Shown: piece after piece, positions 25,878 through 33,959 of the stretch
How the letters are laid out: each line of letters starts with the position of its first letter
Numbering within the stretch: the stretch's first letter is position 1
Source of the DNA: Luteolibacter arcticus
GTDB taxonomy: Bacteria > Verrucomicrobiota > Verrucomicrobiia > Verrucomicrobiales > Akkermansiaceae
NCBI RefSeq assembly: GCF_025950235.1
Contig: NZ_JAPDDT010000003.1
Coordinates: 248,001-312,000 of the forward strand
Length of the DNA: 64,000 nt
Direction of reading: 5' to 3'
Made by a program: the position numbers and the translations under genes
Notes under the pieces: model-generated
Told to the model about the DNA's origin: nothing
Databases searched by the model: none
What the model saw: the letters and a program-made list of their open reading frames with translations, nothing else

Positions 25878-26558
25878 ATGACTTGGAAAATTCGCATTCG
25901 CGCCGCGATGGCCGGGATCGGAGCAAGACTGCCTTTCCAAGGCGTCGGTTCACTTGGTTTCCGGAAAGCGCTCACCCTGATCACCGTGCTCGGGTTCGCG
26001 CCGTTGGCGATGTGGATGCTCGGGACAGCCATCGTCCGGGTGACGCCGCCCGTTTACCGCTCGCAGGCCGTGCTGCGGCTGCCTGCCGCCACGCCGAGGA
26101 CCGCCGACCCGCTGCGCTCCCCTTCGGTCATCGACGCCGCTGCCTCGGCCCTCGCAGCCGGGGCGACGCCCGATCCGATGGCGAAGCAGGTGCTGTGTTC
26201 CGATGTCACGCTGGAGCGCGGGATCGGCGGCAACCTGATCCAAGTGGCCGCGAGAGGCCACGACCCCCAGGAGGCACAGCGGACCCTGATGGCGGTGGTC
26301 GAGTCCTACGAACGCCAACACGCCGGCCAAGGCACGCGACTGCTGGTCTATGCCGCCCCCCCCGAGGCCGCTCCGGTCGGCGTGCCGCACGGGATGCGGA
26401 TCGTGCTCGGCTGCGCAGGCGTGGCCTCGCTGGGCTTGCTGCTCAGTATTCCGTTGCTGACGCTGCTGGAGCGGGTCAGCGCGATTGCTCGAGCATCCGC
26501 AGCAGCGGGATTTCCGCGCGGCGGCGAATATCTTCCGGCAGCTCAACCTGCGGGCTGA
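25878..26558 (+). CDS. Wzz/chain-length-determinant-like inner membrane protein
   Basis: 226 residues from ATG 25878 (a TTG two codons earlier is possible). Two membrane helices (about 32-52, LITVLGFAPLAMWMLG; and about 176-198, IVLGCAGVASLGLLLSI) flank a periplasmic part with VYRSQAVLRLPA and LIQVAARGHDPQEAQRTLMA. That layout and the IxVxAxxxDPxxAxxxxxAVV pattern are those of Wzz-type polysaccharide co-polymerases, though it is much shorter than usual. No kinase domain is attached. The last 83 bases overlap the convergent nadA gene. It might regulate surface polysaccharide length; no polymerase or flippase genes are nearby. Confidence 0.68.
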   Translation: MTWKIRIRAAMAGIGARLPFQGVGSLGFRKALTLITVLGFAPLAMWMLGTAIVRVTPPVYRSQAVLRLPAATPRTADPLRSPSVIDAAASALAAGATPDPMAKQVLCSDVTLERGIGGNLIQVAARGHDPQEAQRTLMAVVESYERQHAGQGTRLLVYAAPPEAAPVGVPHGMRIVLGCAGVASLGLLLSIPLLTLLERVSAIARASAAAGFPRGGEYLPAAQPAG

Positions 26559-27414
26559 GGTTCGCCAGGCAATCGTGCAGCTTTTGAAGCGTGTTCATCT
26601 TCATGTAGCGGCAGTCGGCGCAGGCGCAGCGGTCGGTCGGTCCCGGAATGAGGTTCTTGTCCGGACACTCACGGCGCAGGCGGTGAAGCATGCCGCTCTC
26701 GGTCACCACGATGATGTCCTTCACCGGCGCATTGCGGCAAAAGGTGATCATCTTCTCGGTCGAGCAGACTTCATCGGCTAACAGCCGCACGGCCTGCGTG
26801 CACTCCGGGTGGGCGACGACCAGCGCGTCGGGATACTCCGCCTTGATCCGGTTGATCGAGTCGCGGGTGAACTCGACGTGGACGTAGCAAGAGCCCTGCC
26901 ACAGGTCCATCTTCCGGCCGGTCTGCTCCATCACCCACGCGCCGAGATTGGCGTCGGGCACGAAGAGGATGGGCCGGTCCTGCGGCGCCTTGTTCACGAT
27001 CTTCACCGCGTTGCCGGAGGTGCAGATCACATCGCACAGCGCCTTCACGTGGGCCGAGCAGTTGATGTAGGCGATGACGTAGTAGTTCTTCTCCGCATTC
27101 GCGTTGAGAAAGGCCTCCAGTTCCGGACCGGGGCAGCTTTGCTCGAGCGAGCAGCCGGCGTCCTTGTCGGGAAGTACGACGACCTTCGTAGGATTCACGA
27201 TCTTCGCGGTCTCCGCCATGAAATGGACGCCGCAGAAGGCGATCACGTCGGCATCCGTCTCCTTCGCGTGGTAAGCCAGACCGAGCGAGTCGCCGACGTA
27301 GTCCGCAATGTCCTGGATATCGCCAGTCTGGTAATTATGGGCGAGGATGACGGCGTTCCGTTCCTTTTTCAGGGCGAGGATCGCTTCCTTGAGATCGAGC
27401 GCGACGGCGGGCAT
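26476..27414 (-). CDS. nadA: Quinolinate synthase
   Basis: 312 residues from ATG 27414 (MPAVALDLKEAILALKKERN). It condenses iminoaspartate with dihydroxyacetone phosphate to quinolinate in NAD synthesis, using a [4Fe-4S] cluster. Family features: VILAHNYQTGDIQDIADYVG near the N-terminus, FCGVHFMAETAKI (Cys 61), GCSLEQSCP, NCSAHVKALCDVICTSGNA and a Cys-rich C-terminal ACADCRYMKMNTL, which include the cluster ligands. nadB is not in the window. The C-terminal end overlaps the convergent Wzz-like gene. Confidence 0.95.
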   Translation of the reverse strand: MPAVALDLKEAILALKKERNAVILAHNYQTGDIQDIADYVGDSLGLAYHAKETDADVIAFCGVHFMAETAKIVNPTKVVVLPDKDAGCSLEQSCPGPELEAFLNANAEKNYYVIAYINCSAHVKALCDVICTSGNAVKIVNKAPQDRPILFVPDANLGAWVMEQTGRKMDLWQGSCYVHVEFTRDSINRIKAEYPDALVVAHPECTQAVRLLADEVCSTEKMITFCRNAPVKDIIVVTESGMLHRLRRECPDKNLIPGPTDRCACADCRYMKMNTLQKLHDCLANLSPQVELPEDIRRRAEIPLLRMLEQSR

Positions 27415-27487
27415 GGCGGGAACATGGACGCGGCTACCGGCGGGCTCAATGAGGAAGTCCGGGAAGCAACGTCCGTTGAAGAAGATG

Positions 27488-27551
27488 GAACCGCCAAGAC
27501 GCAAAGGACGCCAAGTTTCAAATCTTTGCGAACTTCGCGTCTTGGCGGTTC
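27488..27551. repeat. Dispersed repeat family D, copy 2
   Basis: GAACCGCCAAGACGC at one end and GCGTCTTGGCGGTTC at the other are exact inverted copies of 15 bases. Inside are AAAGGACGCCAAG-type short repeats. It sits between the nadA start and the bactofilin terminator. Confidence 0.75.
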
Positions 27552-27592
27552 AAAGTTTCCCTAGGTAGGCAAAGGGGAGACGATCCCGACCC

Positions 27593-27627
27593 AAAAAAGC
27601 CCGCCGCGGCGTGAACCGGGCGGGCTT
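27593..27627 (-). terminator. Rho-independent terminator after the bactofilin gene
   Basis: Minus-strand stem AAGCCCGCC...GGCGGGCTT with a run of six T directly after it, about 23 bp beyond the bactofilin stop codon. Confidence 0.85.
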
Positions 27628-27649
27628 GGGAAACTTGCTCAGAAGCCGA

Positions 27650-28267
27650 TCAGGAATCGACGCCAGAGAGCGTGCCCTGCTTCGTGGAGTCGGCCGACTT
27701 GGCCGCAGGCGCGGCGGCTGCCTGGCCACCCGCGGGCTTGGCAGCAGCGCCAGCCGGGGTCGAAGGAGTGCCGACGGCGGACTTGCCGACGAAGATCGCA
27801 CCCGGCTCGATCGAAAGGGTCTTGGCCTTGATGTCGCCGACGACCTCGGCGGAGGCCTTCAGCTCGACGCGATCACTGGCGTGGATGTTCCCATGGACCT
27901 TGCCGTAGACGACCACGGTGCCGGTCTTGATCTCCGCCTTGAGGCGGGCGTTTTCGCCAACGGTCAGGTTGCCGTCAGAGTGAATCTCACCCTCGATGCG
28001 GCCGTCCACCACGAGGTCGTTGGTGAACTTGACGATGCCCTTGATTTCAACGTCCGAGCTGAGGACGTTGCGGGACGGTCCCACCGGGCGCTGGGGCGCG
28101 GCCGTGGAGGGAACCGAGGCGGCGGCGGCAGGCGCTACTGGCTCGGGGCTGTAGCTGGCCGGAGCGGGGGCCGGCGCCGGGGTATAGGATGGCGTGGCGG
28201 CAGGAGTGGGGGCGGCGGGCTCCTCCGGCTTACCGGTGATCTTGCGAAATCCGAAGCTATTGCTCAT
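27650..28267 (-). CDS. Bactofilin (polymer-forming cytoskeletal protein)
   Basis: 205 residues from ATG 28267 (MSNSFGFRKITGKPEEPAAP). A disordered Ala/Pro-rich N-terminal tail (1-70) and a similar C-terminal tail (about 165-205) flank the bactofilin beta-helix core (about 75-160): LSSDVEIKGIVKFTNDLVVD, GRIEGEIHSDGNLTVGENA, VVVYGKVHGNIHASDRVEL. Bactofilins polymerise without nucleotides at the inner membrane and help organise cell shape and the envelope. It follows a TPR membrane protein on the same strand with a 58-bp gap and is closed by a strong terminator. Confidence 0.93.
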   Translation of the reverse strand: MSNSFGFRKITGKPEEPAAPTPAATPSYTPAPAPAPASYSPEPVAPAAAASVPSTAAPQRPVGPSRNVLSSDVEIKGIVKFTNDLVVDGRIEGEIHSDGNLTVGENARLKAEIKTGTVVVYGKVHGNIHASDRVELKASAEVVGDIKAKTLSIEPGAIFVGKSAVGTPSTPAGAAAKPAGGQAAAAPAAKSADSTKQGTLSGVDS

Positions 28268-28325
28268 GGCGTGGGAATAGGGAATGCGGTGTGGTTGAAA
28301 GTCAATTGGATTTCCCCTTTCAGGG

Positions 28326-29183
28326 CTACTCCTTGGGCGCTTCCACGGGCGGGGCCGGCGGTTCGGCGGGCGTCGCGGGAGCTTCGGCCGGGGTTTCCGC
28401 AGGTGGCGTGGTCGTTTCGCCGGAAAGGATGTCGCCCAGCGGTCCGTCGAGTCCCTTTGGCAAGGCGGCGTCCTCAAGCCCGTCCAATTTCGGCATCTCC
28501 AGTTCCTTGGGGGCCGGTGGTGCGGCTGGCGGCTCGATTTCCGCCGGGGCCTTGAAACGCAACAGCTTCAGGCGTTGGCCGGCGAGGTTGGCCAGCGGGT
28601 TGGAAGCGTATTCGCTCTCTGCCTTCTTGTAGGACTGCTCGGCTTCATCGAGCTTCCCGTCCGCCTTCTGCATGTCGCCGAGCGAAATCAGGGCATACGG
28701 TGCGATGAACTTGGCCACCGGGTCACTGGCCAGCTCTTGGAAAAGCTTGGTAGCCTCGTCGTTTTTGCGGAGCTGCATCAGACGTGAGGCGAGGCTCGCC
28801 TTGGCACTGATCGCGGCCGGATGCTCAGGCTTGGTGGAGATGAATCCGCGCAGCGTTTCAATCGCGGCATCCTTTTCGTCGGCTTCCCACTGCTTGTCAG
28901 CGATCACGAGCTGCGCGCTGCCCGCGGCAGCGGTGTCGGGCTTGTCCTTCACCAAGGCCTGGAGCTGGGGAATGCCCTCGGATTTCACCAGGACGGCACC
29001 GGCGGTCTTCTCCGCGTCATCCTTGAAACCCTTGATCACGATCCAAGATGCGGTGGCAACCACCAGGACGACGCCGAGGGCGATCATGCCCTTCTGGTTG
29101 CGGTCCAGGAAGGCCTCAAAGGCGGAGGGGCCGTGAGAAATTTCGGCGAGCGGGCGCGGGGTTTCGGCGGAGTCTTCGGCCAT
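28326..29183 (-). CDS. TPR membrane protein, YfgM-like
   Basis: 285 residues from ATG 29183 (MAEDSAETPRPLAEISHG). One membrane helix (about 33-53, GMIALGVVLVVATASWIVI) is followed by a TPR region of the TPR_21/YfgM kind (about 60-210; AISAKASLASRLMQLRKND, SLGDMQKADGKLDEAEQSY) and a Pro/Ala-rich tail (about 215-285). In other bacteria YfgM-like proteins are periplasmic ancillary factors of the Sec translocon. The long low-complexity tail is unusual. Probably co-transcribed with the bactofilin gene. Confidence 0.85.
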   Translation of the reverse strand: MAEDSAETPRPLAEISHGPSAFEAFLDRNQKGMIALGVVLVVATASWIVIKGFKDDAEKTAGAVLVKSEGIPQLQALVKDKPDTAAAGSAQLVIADKQWEADEKDAAIETLRGFISTKPEHPAAISAKASLASRLMQLRKNDEATKLFQELASDPVAKFIAPYALISLGDMQKADGKLDEAEQSYKKAESEYASNPLANLAGQRLKLLRFKAPAEIEPPAAPPAPKELEMPKLDGLEDAALPKGLDGPLGDILSGETTTPPAETPAEAPATPAEPPAPPVEAPKE

Positions 29184-29314
29184 GATGCGGGCGCGATTAA
29201 GGAGGCGGGTTCCGCGAAAGCAATGACGAATTCCCACCTCCGCCACATCGTTTCGCCGGGCCGCCGGGATTTTCATGGCCAGCCCGCAAACGCCATCCCT
29301 AAGCTCCGCCGCAG

Positions 29315-30442
29315 ATGGCCAAGGCGCTGTATGTCATCGCGGGGGAATTGAGTGGCGATGCGCACGGCGCGGGAATGCTGCGCGCTCTGCTGTCCAAGCA
29401 TCCGGACCTGAAAATCCACGGTGCCGGCGGCCCGGAAATGCGCGAAATCGCCGGCGATGGCCTGCGCGACTGGGTCGAGGAAGCCGCCGTGATGGGCCTC
29501 TGGGAGGTCCTCAAACGCTACGGATGGTTCAAGCAGCGCTTCGACGAGATGCTTGCCGAAGTCCGCGCCCTCAAGCCCGACCTGCTGATCCTCATCGACT
29601 ATCCCGGCTTCAACCTGCGCTTCGCCGAGGCCGTCCGCAGCGAGCTTCCGCAGACGAAAATCATCTACTACATCAGCCCGCAGGTGTGGGCATGGAACAA
29701 GGGCCGGCTGCCGAAAATGGCGCGTCTGCTGGATGAAATGCTCTGCCTCTTCCCCTTCGAGAAGCCGATTTTCGAGGGCGCCGGACTGCCTACCACCTTC
29801 GTCGGCCATCCACTGGTGGACGAACTTGAAGAGGAACGTGCGAGCGAACCTCGCGAGGAAAATCTGGTCGCCCTGCTGCCCGGCAGCCGCGAGCGCGAGG
29901 TGGCCCGGCTTTTCCCGATGATGCTGGAGTCGGCCCGCCGCCTCCACTCGAAGCGCCCCGAGACCCGCTTCGAAGCCTGCGGGGCCTCGGTGAAGCTCGC
30001 CGCCCGGATGCGCGAACTGACCACCGCCGCGAAGCTCGACGAGGTCGTGCGGATCAGCGACGGCGGGGCGCACGAGTTGATGCAACGCGCCGCCTGCGGC
30101 GTGGTCGCCAGCGGCACCGCCACCCTCGAAGCGGCCTACTTCGGCCTCCCCTACTGCCTCGTTTACAAGGTCGCGTGGCCCACCTACCTGGCTGCCAAAA
30201 TGCTCGTGAAGATCGAGTTCATCGGCCTGATCAACATCCTCGCCGGCGAGCGTGTGGTGGAGGAATTCATCCAGTCCGAAGCCGATCCGCTGCGCGTCGA
30301 GCAATCGCTGGCCCGCTTCCTCGCCGACGACGCCCATCGCGAGGAAACCCGGCGTCGGCTGCTAGCCACCGCCGCCAAGCTCGGCGGTCCCGGCGCCCAC
30401 CTGCGGGCCGCCACCGCGATCTCGAAATGGATTTCCCGCTGA
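29315..30442 (+). CDS. lpxB: Lipid-A-disaccharide synthase
   Basis: 375 residues, MAKALYVIAGELSGDAHGAG, with the family's N-terminal GELSGD motif. It joins UDP-diacylglucosamine and lipid X to make the lipid A disaccharide at the inner membrane. Other features: IHGAGGPEMREIAGDGL, LILIDYPGFNLRFAEAV, IIYYISPQVWAWNKGR (the YISPQVWAW signature), LLPGSREREVARLFPM and GVVASGTATLEAAYFG near the C-terminus. Length is normal. Divergent from the TPR/bactofilin genes and consistent with the lptB/kdsA genes elsewhere in the window. Confidence 0.96.
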   Translation: MAKALYVIAGELSGDAHGAGMLRALLSKHPDLKIHGAGGPEMREIAGDGLRDWVEEAAVMGLWEVLKRYGWFKQRFDEMLAEVRALKPDLLILIDYPGFNLRFAEAVRSELPQTKIIYYISPQVWAWNKGRLPKMARLLDEMLCLFPFEKPIFEGAGLPTTFVGHPLVDELEEERASEPREENLVALLPGSREREVARLFPMMLESARRLHSKRPETRFEACGASVKLAARMRELTTAAKLDEVVRISDGGAHELMQRAACGVVASGTATLEAAYFGLPYCLVYKVAWPTYLAAKMLVKIEFIGLINILAGERVVEEFIQSEADPLRVEQSLARFLADDAHREETRRRLLATAAKLGGPGAHLRAATAISKWISR

Positions 30443-30497
30443 GCGGAAAGCTTTCACCGCTTGCCATCGGCGGTCGATTCGCTACACCCGCGCCGGG

Positions 30498-30704
30498 ATG
30501 AAACCGACCACGCTTTTCGCCGCCGCTGCCGCCGGGCTGTTCCTTGTTGCGACCTCCTGCGAACGCCACGAGTGGGAAGAAACCAGGAAGCTCCACGAGA
30601 AGCACGGCCACGCCGCCCATGGCGAAGGTCACGACGCGGCCCATGGAGAAGCTCACGGCGACGACCACAAGGTCGAAAAGCACGGTGAGGAAAAGGCTCA
30701 CTGA
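30498..30704 (+). CDS. Small histidine-rich lipoprotein
   Basis: 68 residues. A lipoprotein signal (MKPTTLFAAAAAGLFLVATS) ends in lipobox ATSC. The mature part of about 47 residues is unusually rich in His with Glu, Ala and Gly (HGHAAHGEGHDAAHGEAHGD). Such sequences often bind nickel, zinc or copper, but no partner gene is present, so metal storage or buffering is inference. It overlaps the convergent RibD-like gene by seven bases. Confidence 0.7.
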   Translation: MKPTTLFAAAAAGLFLVATSCERHEWEETRKLHEKHGHAAHGEGHDAAHGEAHGDDHKVEKHGEEKAH

Positions 30705-31327
30705 GCCCTAGCCTCGCGCTTCCGCCGGTAGCTGAGAAAGCACTCGCCGGTCTCCGGCCGAGGATCGAATTCCGTCAGCTCATACTCCCGAGACGCCGGC
30801 AGGAAGTCCCCCGGCACGCCGCTCAAGGTGGGTGCCTCGCGCCCACCGAATAGCTTGTGGCCCGCCCAGGTCAGATGGATCTCATCGACCGCATCGAGCT
30901 CCAGAAGCTCGCGGACCAACTCTCCCCCACCCTCGCAGTGCACGCGGCCCACACCGAGCGCGCTGAGTTCCGTTAGAAACTCCGCGAGGCTGCCCCGATG
31001 AAGGATCGCGCCCGGGATTTCACGGCACGTGCCCTCCGTGGCTAACAGATGCACCGCCCCGCCCGGCGTATGAAACAACGGATGCTGCGGATCGAACTCC
31101 CCGCTCCGCGAAACGACGCAGCGCAGCGGATTCTGCAGGGCCTTCATCGTCATCCGGTCCGACTCCAAGGTCCCACGACCCACCAACAGAGCATCGGCCT
31201 CTTTCCGCAGCTCTAACAAACGCGCGTTATCGTCATTCGACGTCCATCCCGACGGCCGCTTCTGCACCGACGAGATCTTCCCATCGGCGGAGAGGGCGAA
31301 GTTGATGCTGACGAGCGGACGATCCAT
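30698..31327 (-). CDS. RibD C-terminal/dihydrofolate reductase-like protein
   Basis: 209 residues, MDRPLVSINFALSADGKISS, the hallmark start of RibD-type reductase domains. NADPH- and substrate-binding parts are seen in LRKEADALLVGRGTLESDR, VGRVHCEGGGELVRELLEL and DEIHLTWAGHKLFGGREAPT. Stand-alone RibD_C proteins reduce 5-amino-6-ribosylaminouracil phosphate in riboflavin synthesis or act on related pterins. The N-terminal deaminase domain is absent. No other riboflavin gene is adjacent, so the role is not certain. Confidence 0.88.
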   Translation of the reverse strand: MDRPLVSINFALSADGKISSVQKRPSGWTSNDDNARLLELRKEADALLVGRGTLESDRMTMKALQNPLRCVVSRSGEFDPQHPLFHTPGGAVHLLATEGTCREIPGAILHRGSLAEFLTELSALGVGRVHCEGGGELVRELLELDAVDEIHLTWAGHKLFGGREAPTLSGVPGDFLPASREYELTEFDPRPETGECFLSYRRKREARAQ

Positions 31328-31332
31328 TATTT

Positions 31333-31470
31333 TCAGTCAAACCACCCGCTCACGATTCCCAGAGGATCCATGTCGGGATACAGAAAGACGCCACTGGCAG
31401 CAGGAAATTGGCAAGCGCCATCACCTTGCCAAGGCGGGTCGACGGCCGTGGCGCATGCGATTCTGCATGG
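31333..31470 (-). pseudogene. Degraded C-terminal tail of a duplicate of the adjacent membrane protein
   Basis: In one minus-strand frame the DNA encodes STRLGKVMALANFLLPVAS; after a frameshift another frame continues GVFLYPDMDPLGIVSGWFD and a stop at 31333. Joined, these mirror the tail of the intact neighbour (GGQLVALGCFLFPLS ... YYSNFEPIGWWMD, stop). No start or N-terminal part is left. Best explained as a remnant of a tandem duplicate. Confidence 0.5.
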
Positions 31471-31471
31471 A

Positions 31472-31858
31472 TCAGTCCATCCACCAGCCGATGGGCTCGA
31501 AGTTGGAGTAATAAAGGATCACCAATGTAGAGAGAGGAAAAAGGAAACAGCCGAGCGCCACCAATTGACCGCCCCTGCTGCCGCCATGGCGTGCCATCCA
31601 GTGAAGCGCCGACCACGGAAAGATCAGAATCAGCGCCATAAGAGCGAGCAGCGAAAGCCAGTGGAGGAATGAAACCAGTTCCCCGATCCACTTCGGATCA
31701 TCGACCATCGGTCGTGGACGATGACCGAGAGTCCACCATGCCACCGACCATTCGAGAACGATGAAGAGTATCGGAGCGACTCCGAGGAACAGCGATATCA
31801 CCGCCTTCACGCTATCGGCGCGCGTCCACGATTGCGGGTCATTGACATCGGCGTCCAT
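31472..31858 (-). CDS. Small integral membrane protein of unknown function
   Basis: 128 residues, MDADVNDPQSWTRADSVKAV, with about four hydrophobic segments (VISLFLGVAPILFIVLEWS; WLSLLALMALILIFPW; LVALGCFLFPLSTLVILYY). It ends EPIGWWMD. No family is recognised. Just downstream on the same strand is a decayed copy of its C-terminal end, pointing to an earlier tandem duplication. Confidence 0.7.
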   Translation of the reverse strand: MDADVNDPQSWTRADSVKAVISLFLGVAPILFIVLEWSVAWWTLGHRPRPMVDDPKWIGELVSFLHWLSLLALMALILIFPWSALHWMARHGGSRGGQLVALGCFLFPLSTLVILYYSNFEPIGWWMD

Positions 31859-31957
31859 GATTCATGCGGTCTTCCCATCGGAAACACCGTGCCGCGCCTG
31901 AGCAAGCCCCAATCGGGAGATCACCGCCCTCATTCCCTGGCATGTCGCAGGCCCGGA

Positions 31958-32012
31958 ATAAGGGGTGTCGACGTTCCGTCGACATGGCGTAAATGGAATG
32001 TCCTCGTCCCCT
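31958..32012. repeat. Palindromic repeat family A, copy 2 (decayed right half)
   Basis: ATAAGGGGTG and the hairpin TCGACGttcCGTCGA match copy 1 at 8079. The right half (AATGGAATGTCCTCGTCCCC) has lost most of its pairing. It lies in the 246-bp spacer between the small membrane protein and the glutaredoxin gene. Confidence 0.65.
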
Positions 32013-32104
32013 GTGGGGCTGCTCCGGCCCTGGATAGACTCAGCAGACCGCCGAAATGGGTGGCAAGGCTTGCGGGAACGGCCCCGGCATGTATTTTCCG
32101 CGCC

Positions 32105-32476
32105 ATGAGCAAGCCCGCACCGAAAATCACCGCCTACCTCAAGACCTTCTGCGGCTGGAGCGAAGGCGTCCGCGCGATCATGCGGAAGTACGATCTCGAG
32201 TTCGAGGAGAAGGACATCATCAAGAATCCCGCCTTCCGTTGGGAAATGGAGCAGCGCAGCGGCCAATCGCTGTCGCCCTGCGTCGAGATCGACGGCACCA
32301 TGCTGCCCGACATTTCCGGCGACGAGGTCGAGGCATGGCTGACCAAGAACGGCTACTTCGAGAAGAACGAAGCCGCGGCTGACGCGCCGACAAACTCCGC
32401 CTGCAGCGACGAACAGCACGAGGCAATGGCCCGCGGCGATTTCAAGTTGCCGGGCAAGATCAAGTTCCTGGGCTGA
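32105..32476 (+). CDS. Glutaredoxin-like protein
   Basis: 123 residues from ATG 32105 (MSKPAPKITAYLKTFCGWSE). The redox site is CGWS (a monothiol CxxS form, Cys 16), in a thioredoxin fold with KYDLEFEEKDIIKNP and the cis-proline region GQSLSPCVEIDG followed by MLPDISGDEVEAWL. The last 35 residues, with NSACSDEQHEAMARGDFKL, are an extension beyond the usual glutaredoxin length. It may act in glutathione-dependent reduction or deglutathionylation. Three 103-bp repeat units follow the stop codon. Confidence 0.85.
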   Translation: MSKPAPKITAYLKTFCGWSEGVRAIMRKYDLEFEEKDIIKNPAFRWEMEQRSGQSLSPCVEIDGTMLPDISGDEVEAWLTKNGYFEKNEAAADAPTNSACSDEQHEAMARGDFKLPGKIKFLG

Positions 32477-32493
32477 GCCTCTGGGTTTTCAGC

Positions 32494-32781
32494 GTAGGCG
32501 CACTGGTGACAGTGCGGAGTGGTCCCTTGGAGCCGACTCCTCCCGTGCTTCCGCGTTGTCACCAACGCGCCTACCTTCCACCTCCCCGCCTTTGGCGTAG
32601 GCGCACTGGTGACAGTGCGGAGCGGTACCCGGCAGCCGACTCCTCCCGTGCTTCCGCGTTGTCACCCACGCGCCTACCTTCCACGTCCCCGCCTTTAGCG
32701 TAGGCGCACTGGTGACAGTGCGGAGCGGTCCCTTCAAGCCGACCCGCCCCCGTGCTTCCGCGTTGTCACCAACGCGCCTAC
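32494..32781. repeat. Tandem double-hairpin repeat array, family B (3 units, 103-bp period)
   Basis: Units at 32494-32574, 32597-32677 and 32700-32781 start exactly 103 bp apart. Each runs from GTAGGCGC to GCGCCTAC and contains two hairpins: CGCACTG/CAGTGCG with loop GTGA, and CGCGTTG/CAACGCG with loop TCAC. The 22-bp linkers are also alike (TTCCACCTCCCCGCC-type). The array fills the space between convergent genes. Confidence 0.9.
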
Positions 32782-32794
32782 CGAATGAGAAGCC

Positions 32795-33955
32795 CTACGA
32801 AAACAACGCCCGCACCATCTCCACGCTCTTCTTTCCAGGGAGAACACTGAGCTCCATCTGGTTCATCACGTACGTGAAGCTCACGCCACTCTCGGGATCC
32901 CCAAGCGCATGGCTACCGCCCGCACCAGGATGGCCGAAGGCGTGAACCGACGGCCCATAAAGCTCCCGGACCTTCTTCCCCGATGCATCCAGCGGATCGA
33001 GCTGGCAGCCGCAGGAGAAAGCCGTGGGCTGCATCAGCACCCGGTCATCGCCAGTAACGCGGACCTGCGAAAGCGCCTGCCGCACGCGATCATTCAGCGG
33101 GCTCTCGATCGCGCCGATCGCCGCCTGATAGAACTTCCCCAAGGCCGAGGCCGTCCCCACGCCACCCATCGCCGGCAGGCCGGCCGACCATGCCTTCGGG
33201 TCATTCACGTCCTGCACCGATCTCAGTCCGGCAGGCGAGCCAAAGGCCCGGCGCGTCACGGTCCCCTCGGTATTGAACTCCTTGTAAAAGCCATCCTGCA
33301 TATCCTCCGCAGATGCCTTGCCCGGATAAAGCCGGGCAACCCGCGGCCACTCGCTTTCCGGCAGGCCGATCCAGAATTCTAGGCCAAGCGGAGCGGCAAT
33401 CGTCTCCTGCCACACCGCCCCAAGCGGCCTCCCTGTTAGACGCCGCACCGGCTCTTCCACCAAGGCCCCGAAAGTCCGCGGATGGTAGCCGTGCCCCTCG
33501 CCCGGTCGCCAGGCAGGAGCCTGCGCCTCGATCGCCGCGACAACCGCAGCGTGATCCCAGATCAGCGCGCGTTGATCGAGCGCGGCCAATCCACACTGAT
33601 GGGAAAGCAGATGCGCAAACGTAGCCTCCGCCACGGGAAACGCCGGCCACACCTCGCGCACCAGCGTGTCCGGGCCGAGGCCCTTGGCATCCAGCGCGAG
33701 CAACAGCGTCGCCGCCGCCGGCCCCTTCGTCGCAGAGTAAACCGGCACCAAGGCGTCCGCAGTCCAAGCGCGCGTCCGTTCCTTTTCGCACCAGCCTTCC
33801 GCGGCCGACAGGACTTCCTCGCCGCGCCACCAGACGCTCACCGACGCGCCGATCTCACCGCGGCTGCGGAAGTTCTCTTCGAAGACGGACAGCAATTCAC
33901 CGAGCGCGGACGGAGACACGGCCGATGGCGTGAACCAAGCAGCCGGGCTTGGCAA
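32795..33955 (-). CDS. Serine hydrolase / beta-lactamase-fold (class C-like) protein
   Basis: About 386 residues if the TTG at 33955 is used; a GTG at 33919 is the other option. No ATG lies near the N-terminus, so the start is uncertain. The SxxK motif is in VYSATKGPAAATLL (about residue 74-77 from TTG), with a Tyr-containing motif in GHGYHPRTFGALVEEPVRRL and HAFGHPGAGGSHALGDPESG near the C-terminus (HxG box). This is the layout of EstB-type esterases and penicillin-binding-protein-like hydrolases. It lies four bases after lptB on the same strand, so expression is probably coupled to LPS export genes. No signal peptide is seen. Substrate unknown. Confidence 0.82.
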   Translation of the reverse strand: MPSPAAWFTPSAVSPSALGELLSVFEENFRSRGEIGASVSVWWRGEEVLSAAEGWCEKERTRAWTADALVPVYSATKGPAAATLLLALDAKGLGPDTLVREVWPAFPVAEATFAHLLSHQCGLAALDQRALIWDHAAVVAAIEAQAPAWRPGEGHGYHPRTFGALVEEPVRRLTGRPLGAVWQETIAAPLGLEFWIGLPESEWPRVARLYPGKASAEDMQDGFYKEFNTEGTVTRRAFGSPAGLRSVQDVNDPKAWSAGLPAMGGVGTASALGKFYQAAIGAIESPLNDRVRQALSQVRVTGDDRVLMQPTAFSCGCQLDPLDASGKKVRELYGPSVHAFGHPGAGGSHALGDPESGVSFTYVMNQMELSVLPGKKSVEMVRALFS

Positions 33956-33959
33956 CCGC

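Noticed and set aside
31350..31691. 113-codon minus-strand frame as a real gene
   Set aside because: Most of it overlaps the better 128-residue membrane protein; only its tail is meaningful, as a decayed duplicate.
32494..32781. CRISPR-like array
   Set aside because: Only three units, each internally palindromic with two hairpins, and the spacers are near identical to one another; no cas gene in the window.
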